DNA from: Atopsyche davidsoni
Lineage: Eukaryota; Arthropoda; Insecta; Trichoptera; Hydrobiosidae
DNA: 64,000 nt
Reading direction: 5' to 3'
Assembly: GCA_022113835.1 (NCBI GenBank)
Contig: JAILWY010000026.1
Location: forward strand, 1,880,001-1,944,000
The notes beneath the pieces were generated by a model, which saw nothing but the letters and a program-made list of their open reading frames with translations, was not told the DNA's origin and made no database searches. Position numbers and translations under genes: made by a program. Positions 13,501-22,500 of this stretch are shown one piece after another (the stretch's first letter is position 1; each line of letters starts with the position of its first letter).

Positions 13501-16500
13501 TATGTGTTTATTTAAAATTATAAATTATATTTTATGAACTCTACTTTTTTTCCATTGTAATTAAACGTTAAAATATATTAATGAAATCACAACATACATT
13601 TTTTAATTTCTTTGAAATAAAATTTCCTAACACTTACCAACTTAATGAAAAATTCGACAGATGACTATGTACAATATTTAGGCTATCGATTCAAAGATGA
13701 AACGACGAGGAAAATTCTCAATTCCCGAACTCACTCAGCCACATAAATAAAAAAGGCTCTACACCCAAGAAGACAGCGTTTATAATTATTTAGTTTGCCA
13801 GCTCACCCGGGAAGGCTTCGTTTATTCAACAGTGCCAGGGAGAAGTATGAGGGTGCTCTTTACAAGTGCAGCGAGTTGGATTCTACCGCTAAATTGGACC
13901 TTTGGGCATGTTCCGGACATCGTACTAATGAAATCCTCCAAACGTGGGTCTCCAGGCCAGTGACTGTCCGCCAGGAGAGGAAATTGGTTGAAGTTGCTAC
14001 AGATTAACATCTCAAAACACCGCGACCGAGACAGCTCAAACAAAACACTTCATATTGAATATTAATTTTAAAGCAACTAGGTCCATAACTTTATGAATTC
14101 CACGCCGTTACTTGTTGTTGTCTGTAAATCAACTGTCTACCTGTATACATTTTAAATAACTCGTCTTGCAGAACAAATTTAAAGTATGAGAAGAGATCGG
14201 TTGGAGTTGTTGCAGTTTAACATCTCAAACAGCTCCTATCTGGGACGTCTCAAACAATCAAAACAGTCAAAATATTAATTTAAAGCAGCTTTTAAGTAAA
14301 ATTTTTCCGTTACTCGTTATTTAAATAGATGTAAATATTAAAAATATCTCACCTGGTAATTAAATTGGTTGGAGTTGGTGCAGTTTAACATTTCAAACAC
14401 TGTCACTCTGGGACACCTCAAACTAAACAGCTTATTTTTAATAGAGGGGTAGTTTTATTTATTAACAATATCAACCGTAAAGTATAATAGACTTTATTTT
14501 AAGTTTTATATCTGTCAAATAGCTTCTTCATTTTTCATTAGACTGAAGCTAATAATATGTGTTTTATGGAATTTTTCAAATATTCTTCATTAAAGAAATG
14601 ATAAATAATATAATCTTGAATTAGACTCTGTGTGCAATTTTACAATCTTAATTTAATATTTATAACTTTTATTTTTAAAATGATAAATAAATATAAAAAC
14701 TAACCGTTCTAATAAAGAAATATAAAAAAAACTTTGTTTTAAAATTTCATTCATTAATCACGTAAAAATATAACAAAAAATTGTCACCCTTCTAATGGAT
14801 TTTGTGTTAAAATTAAGAAACTAAAACTTTTTAAAAGTCTAGCACGTTATTTTCAAATTCATGAAAACACTCCTTTGGTATGCAAATATGCACATTTGAT
14901 TTATTACTGAAAGCGAGGTTATGCTCTGGGGTACTTTTTAAATTTTACCACCTCGCACAGCAATTATTTTCTTTACGATTTCAACATATTTTAAAATAAC
15001 GAAATTGCCGTGAGATAATGTCGTTATCTGGAATATATTTTTTCCTTGCACGGCTTTGGATCCGCTTCGCTAGGCTTTCAGTTCTGGCAAGGGCGCAACT
15101 CCGGGGAGGCTCGCTACATCCCCGACCAACGTTCACATTCACAATTCACGGAATTCAATTAGTTTTAATCCGCGCTGTACAGTTGTAGTAAGCGGACGTG
15201 TACACCGCTGGCATCTTTAATTGTTTTACAGGGGTATTTTCGTACAAAAACAACTCTATGCATCCCCTAAACACAATCCTATGATATTTTTGAATAAAAT
15301 ATTTTTGGGTTTCGCCAACCTTTCACGTTGGCATTATCAAACAGAGGTGAGAGGCCAACGTAAACGTTGGCGAAACCGGTCACATTAAAAACGAACATGT
15401 TGAAAATCACTCAAGTATTTTATTCATAAATATTAAAATGGAATTCCAGCAAGTACTCTCTATCAAAAATATTAAATTTCTTCAAAATACTATGACACAC
15501 ATATAACAATGAATCAATGGCGTGCAACCAACATAGAATCTATATCTATTTTATGGATTGCTCAATCAGATGCGTATTTATTACCCATTACGGGTTTATT
15601 ATATTATTACTAATATGATTAGGCACATTAGTTCATACATAGAAGATGATTTAAAGAAACTCTCAGAAAAATATCATCCCACACAAATCACGATGAGAGT
15701 TTCTTTAAATCATCTTCTATATATCTTCTATATATAACATAGAATCTGTTAAAATATTATCTAATAAGCTTAGTACTTGGCGAGCTTTTTTTAATAAAAT
15801 TAATAGTTTGGATGTTGTACCACTTTAAGGTTTCATTATTATTCAAAAATACATGTTTTGTCATTACTTTTTTCATACAAATTTAATTCAACAGGTTCGT
15901 GATTTTACAAATTCAGGTTAAGGATTTAAACTTAACTTCACACCGTTCCTAAACACCTGGAAAACACCTGCTTTATAAAAATAATCCGTGTTCACAAATG
16001 TTGGGATTACTCCGAAAGCTAAGCAGGTATTTAATGCTGTGTTCTCCAACTCACCTCCTGGGTGTTTGTTGCCAGCCAGAAAGTTTTACAAAACGAAAGC
16101 CCAACTGGATCTCCCTGACATCACTGCTTATTACTAAATTTAATTTTGCCGGCAGAGTTCGAGCGAATATTGTTTATAGTCGGCTGGAGAACGCAGAAGT
16201 TTGTCAATACCGTGTGCTCTCGGGGACATGAGCGATATGATTTAATACTGTTTTTGCTAAAAACTTCGGGGGATGCATGCAAATATAATTTATAAATAAA
16301 TGCATTATTTTTTTTATTCTTTTAAGCTTTCGCTCTCATACGTTTAAACTCAGTAGTGTGTAATCCCTCGCATAAAGCTCGAGTGGCGAGCATTCAAATG
16401 CGCTTTTCTGTGAAATAAAAGCGGAAGTGCTTAATCGTTTCATCGCGCTGCGGATGTAATCAGAGAACTTGCACACTTTCAGCGAGTGGTTTACAAGGCC

Positions 16501-19500
16501 GTGGTTTGGCATTATTTTACAATTAATGTCTCACCCTCGGAGCGTTTTCAATTTACCACATGCCCACAGCCCCGCCCATCCCCAAGAATTTATTTAGCAA
16601 ACCTAGCCTTTAAACGTAGCGAACTGCATTCACGATACTTAAACTTTGGTTTATAATTAAGATTTATTATTTTCGTTCTACAACACCTGTCGTAGCTTAA
16701 AGTCAAAATTATTTTCTTATCGGACATCAATCGAGTCAAGAACCTCCTGCGTTGAAATAACTTCCAATTCTGGAAGAAGTAGCCAAAAAATCATTGTGAA
16801 TACTTTTGTTTTTTTAGACCTATCTTATGACGATCGCAAAACTTTTCATATTTTCAAAATTGGCTTGTCTTGCCAGTTTAAGAGCCGTGATACCATATTC
16901 GAGTTTTTTGACCATTTGCTTGTACCTATTGCGAAAAATCGACTGCACCAATCAAACAAATTTAAATGCAGAAAGTTAGATACATTCTTTCTTATACAAC
17001 GATTTTTTATTTTATTTCTTATAATTTACTTTTAATGTGATAAATATGTGTTTTTCCGATTGAAGTTTCGGGATTGGAGTTTCGCGATGTTCCTGTTCCA
17101 AAGATCCTAAACATTTATGACTCTTTTTTTCAATTGGAATTAAATGATTAGTTATAAACCTTTCTGTTGGGATTAGTTTGAAAATTTAAAAAAAAAAATC
17201 TTTTACAAACTTTGGTTTTGAAAGTCGTCATTTTATCCAATTTTTCCACATCTTCAAGATTTTATTTAACCCTGAAAATGGACGTTAATTAAATAATAAA
17301 AAATAGATAAATATAATTTATAGTTTTTTCAATACTCTGTAAAAAAATCAACTTTCGATATAGCAAAATAAAGTGACAATTAAATTAATTAAATGACACG
17401 ATTTCGCCAGGTAATGGACTGCCTCTGGTGTGCCAACCAGTCACCAGAGGCAGTCCAATCGTGTGTGTGTTGTAAGAAATGTCACATTGAAATTCACACT
17501 TTGCTGATATTGTATAATAAGAATAAAAAAAATTATTTGTTACAGTCAAATGCAAACGCCCAAGTCTTTCATCAAGGCCAACAGCCAGGCCGAGCTCCTG
17601 GAGGCCCGGACCGGGTCCGCGGAGGCTGGAGAGCACGAGGAGTTCGGTCCTCTTGGAAACGTCCGCTTTGCAGTGTTCGCCCTGGGCAGCAGCGCCTACC
17701 CCAACTTCTGCGCCTTCGGAAACTACGTGGACAGCCTCCTCGGAGAGCTTGGCGGGGAGCGCATCAAGCCCATCGAGCAAGGAGACGAGATGTGTGGCCT
17801 CGACCAGACCTTCCGCAAGTGGGCTGGAGAGATCTTCCATGTGAGTCAAATTATTTTCATCGTATTTTTCAGTATCTGACCGCTCCGTTAATCATTGTTT
17901 TACTTGATACAAAAAAAAATATAACGATAGTTATAATATAAAAGTCTCATAATAATGTGCGTATTAAAATATTCATTTTAAACTTTGGTTGCTTTTTAGT
18001 TTATAGGGTTTCTGCGAAAAACAAGTTTAATGAGCGTATGGATAATAATTTAGTAATCAAATATTCTTTGAAAAGTGTGTACTGCGAAACGTGTAGGTGG
18101 ATTTTCATACAAACTTCCCTGTATATTTTATGATTCACTGAGATCTTATGCCCTTACAACGGGGTTAATTTAAATTTTATATGTTCCTACACGCCATAAG
18201 CGCTCACAGTCTTTTGCGTCGATTTAAAGCTGAAATAAACTCCGCGTTTAACTTCATACCGTCGGCTTTGAATAATTCCATACAGGACCTTGGAAAGATA
18301 CAAACAATAACTTAAATATTCTATGCTGTTGATAATAAAAATTTTACGTCCGATATGAGAGTATCCTCGTATATATTTTTTCGGGGCGGGAAAAACATTT
18401 TATAAAAGTCTGCATGTCCATGCATTGCGAGTTTCTTTCTCAGCTGCGGTCATAATTCACAGATTAAAAATAAAAAATGAGTCAATTTACATGAAAACAA
18501 AAAATATATTCACAAGAAAATATTTATCATTTTTAATTGCATCATTTGTCAGTTTAATAAATGCACGTACGAACAATATGCTGTTATTAAAATTACAGGC
18601 AGTAAATATTAAATAAAATTATCTGTAATTAGTGCACAAATAAATTTAAATTTCAAAAAATAATTTTTATAACTTAATCCACAAAGTAGTTAAAAAGCGT
18701 ACAAAAATATTTTTTAGAATTTTTCATATTATACATTCATATACATTTTTCTTTATACTCTAGATCACTACTTTATATTTGACCTATCCGGTGTTCTCTT
18801 ACTGAGAACAACATTATTTATAAAATGTATTTATTGTATAAATTTCACATCTAAATCTTGATAAATAAAACTGAGAGGTTCAGTGCTTGTATTAAAAAAT
18901 TCCACAGTTCATTCTGCTGTTAATATCTGTGTCCTTCGTGTGTAAAGTGTGGAAGCTACAAACTCGCCTTCTGGTGATTGATGGCTCGTCATGGCCGGGG
19001 GTTTCCCAGAGATTTGTCACCGCAGAGTCGGTGAGAGGTTTTTCCTCTGCTTATTTCGCCGCGATAGGCTCATGACTCGTGAAATTGCGATTTTACTATG
19101 AGGGAAACACCGCCATTACAACAGATTGAACGCACACCATATTTCTGTGGGAACTGTAAAGATAACCACGGCAAAAATAAATAAAATTGATATGCCATTT
19201 ACGACACAGGCTGAAACCGAACTGTAAAAAAAATTCATTAGATTCATGTCGATATACCTAGTTTATTATATTTAGTTCTAATACATTTTTGAGTATTTCA
19301 TTACATAGATTATTAGTAATATGTATTGTTTTTGGACACTACGATTTATTTATATTAATTTTATCCGAGCCCACAGATAATAAAATGAATTATTTGAATA
19401 ATCAAATACGCCGTCAATGTTTACTAATATTGAATATTTATGATGAATTAATTTATAAAAATTAAGTATAAATACAGATAATATATTTTAAAGTTTTATT

Positions 19501-22500
19501 GCATAGTTTACTTATATTTCGATTGATGACGCTGCTATTGATTTCGCGAGTGCAACCTTTTTACGCTTCCACAGAAAAAAGCAACGTTTTTTTTAATAAT
19601 AATAAAAAAAATATTTAAAACAGATGTCGACAAAACATCAAAGCCAATATATATAATATTTTTGAATAAAATACTTGAGTGATTTTCCACATGTTCGTTT
19701 TTATTTGTGACCGGTTTCGCCAACCTTTCACGTTGGCATTATCAAACAGAGTCAATTTCTTAACCCAGTATATATAGGTATATGAATTATTTTTTTCTTT
19801 CTTTTTTAGGTGGCCTGTGAAACGTTCTGCCTGGACGACGACAGCACGATGAAGAGCGTGACAGACGCTCTGGGCACAGTCACCATCTCCGTGGACACCA
19901 TCCGCTTCACTCCCCAGGAGAGTGGCCGCGACTCCAGGGACATCCAGAAGGCCCTTCAGTCTGCCGCAGCGGCCAACAAGAAGATCATCGCCTGCAAGAT
20001 GCGCGAGGTCAGGCCGCTGCACAACGAGTCCTCGGGCAGGTCCACGATCTTCGTGGACTTCCAGGCCGACGTGAGTACTGCACCAGCTTGTTTTTACCCT
20101 TGACCTGGTCTGCGATGCTACAACCTGCCAATTTAGCCTGTCACTATTCTCACCTGTGAGCAATTAACTACAGATCAGAACATCAGATCTAAACGCAAGA
20201 GCTTTGTAAGGAAATGATTATATAACAATGCTCTTGGGGAGCAGCAATACGCAGACTTTTCCTTCCAGTATTAAACTGCAGTGTAGAAGGACCCGGGGAC
20301 TATTTTCCCCTTAGAAATCCATAAACACTGTTTCAGCATATGCTCAGTGAAATGGTCGCCAGCCTCTTGATGAAGAAGGTACTTTATTTCTACTAACTCA
20401 TTAAATGTCAATAAAATGCAATGAGTATTTTACACTACAGATACTTCAAAGCTCCAATCTAATTACTTTTCCTTATCCAGCTTTCTCTTTTAATCTAGTT
20501 TTTAATTTAGGTCTATATAAAGCTATACCCGTCTTTTTTTAGGATACGTACTCTTTCCCCTAACGTTTGCATTCAATTTCTTATAAATGTCGCTTCCGTT
20601 CCAGTATGACTTCAAGTACCAGCCCGGAGACCACGTCGGTATCCTCCCCTGCAACAGAACTGAAGATGTGAATGAGCTGTTGTCCAAGTCTCAAGGAGTG
20701 GAAGACTTCAACCAAACACTTCAACTGCAACAGATCAAGGAGACTCACACGAGCAATGGTATGAACCCATTAAATTCTTGAAACAAAAACTCGAAATACT
20801 TAAACTAACAAGGGAATATTTTAAAACTAACATTTATATCTATTACATGAATATAGATTGTGAAATATTTTTAAAAAATATGGTTATTTAACTGACTTCA
20901 TCAGCACGGTGTCTCCACAGAAGTACTAAGTATATTTAATACTCACTTGGCGAATGAAAATTCATGATTTATTTTTGTGCGCAGGGGTTGAAAGATCTTG
21001 GGAAGCACACGAGCGCCTTCCTCCCTGCTCTCTCAAGGAACTGTTCACCTGGTTCGTGGACATCACTACCCCTCCCACTGCCAACATGCTCAACTACCTG
21101 GCCTCCTGCTGTACTGATGAAGAAGACAAAAACAGTTTGGAAACACTGGCCAACGTAAGTGCATTAATCAGCTGAATATATTACGTGGCCAATACATCAA
21201 AGGTAGATGATTAAGAAGACGAGATGTCATGCTTACGCTTCATGGTTGTTCTTCATCTGATAGGATCCCGCAGCCTACGAAGACTGGCGACACTTGGGTG
21301 CCCCGACGCTGGCGGAGACGCTGCGGCAGTTCAAGTCCTCGCGCCCTATGGCCGCGCTGCTGGCTGCGCAGCTGGTGCCTCTCCAGCCGAGGTTCTACAG
21401 TCTCAGCTCCAGCCCCCTGGCGCACCAGGGCTCTCTCCAGATAACCGTCGCTGTGGTCACCTACCAGACTCAAGGTGAACTAACAAAGAATCCATCTCCA
21501 TTGATTACCACTAAAATATACAATGCTTCGAATCTAGCAATCTTTGCGAAATACTGCTGTTTCAAAGCTCCAATCAAGACGTTTTAGAGCTCTCAAACTC
21601 TCTTGGCCCACGGAACCTTTTTCATAGTCAAAACTTCCCCATGGACCCTCTTTCATAGTAAAAACTTGCCCACGGACCCCCTTTCATAGTCAAAACTTAC
21701 CTACGGACCCTGGGTGAAAAGCTACATAAATTCATATTATAGACTAGTTGGTACAAGTATCGACTCTATTGCGTTCCTGTATTAACCTACCTGACTCACC
21801 ACGATGCTTGTTATTACTTGTATTTTATGCACCTGTCTATATTTATATTTTACTTAGGACGTAAAAATTGCTAATAATGTATTCGTTGTTATTTATTTTA
21901 ACTTCCATATAAATAAAAATGTGTCACAATTTTTATATTTTATATTAAACCTTGCGCAGACCTCCTGGCGTTGTTCAGGGACCCCCAAATCGATTTTAGT
22001 TTTCTAAGGCCCCCTTGAATGATCCCAGGGACCCCCCGGGGTCCGTAGGGACCACTTTGGGAAGCACTGTTTTAGAGGTTCGAGGGGCTTGAGACACAAT
22101 ATCCAATCTTTCGGAGAATCTTCGTTAAGAGATTACCTGATACCCCGGCCTACTTCAACCCCTGAAATTCCGAGAAACTCATCTATTAACACCTGTTTTT
22201 TCGGAACATTCATATAACTGTTACATCGCAAAGTACCGATCAAAATTGCGAGAAACCGTTCTTCAACATCAGATCCTAAAAAAATTGTTTGATTCAAAAC
22301 TCTGATCCAAAATCAGAGATTGAATTCTATGAAAAGTATGTTTTAAAATATATTATTAACTTGATGCTTAAAGCACTTAAAACTTGAAACATATTGCTTC
22401 TCTTATTCTCTTGGTGATGGAGTATCAACTGAGTCATAAAAAATATATTTATCCATCGTAAAAATTGTCCCATTAAATCTTTTCGATAGAAATGACGAGC

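Larger units (their letters stand above)
4860..17545 (+). other. 12.7-kb NOS intron
   Basis: The intron interrupts the codon after GEGS in the FMN-domain control insert. It holds family A (7110-7400), a TA microsatellite (7486-7541), family C copies (8440, 10269, 16800), a LINE tail (11988-12311), a degenerate tandem repeat (13980-14430), family B (15300) and SINE-derived sequence (15545). GC-richer unexplained patches lie near 7740-7810, 11660-11850, 12530-12690, 15040-15230 and 16320-16600. No additional NOS exon was recognised. Confidence 0.75.
17841..19809 (+). other. NOS intron with GC-richer patch and kappaB match
   Basis: Mostly AT-rich. A GC-richer patch covers 18920-19130 and contains the kappaB match at 18998. 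Family B sits at 19665-19752. Nothing else recognised. Confidence 0.7.

Noticed and set aside
17385..17849. Minus-strand 154-codon frame across the NOS FMN exon
   Set aside because: It is the complement of a GC-rich NOS exon; open antisense frames are expected there and the sense protein matches NOS throughout.
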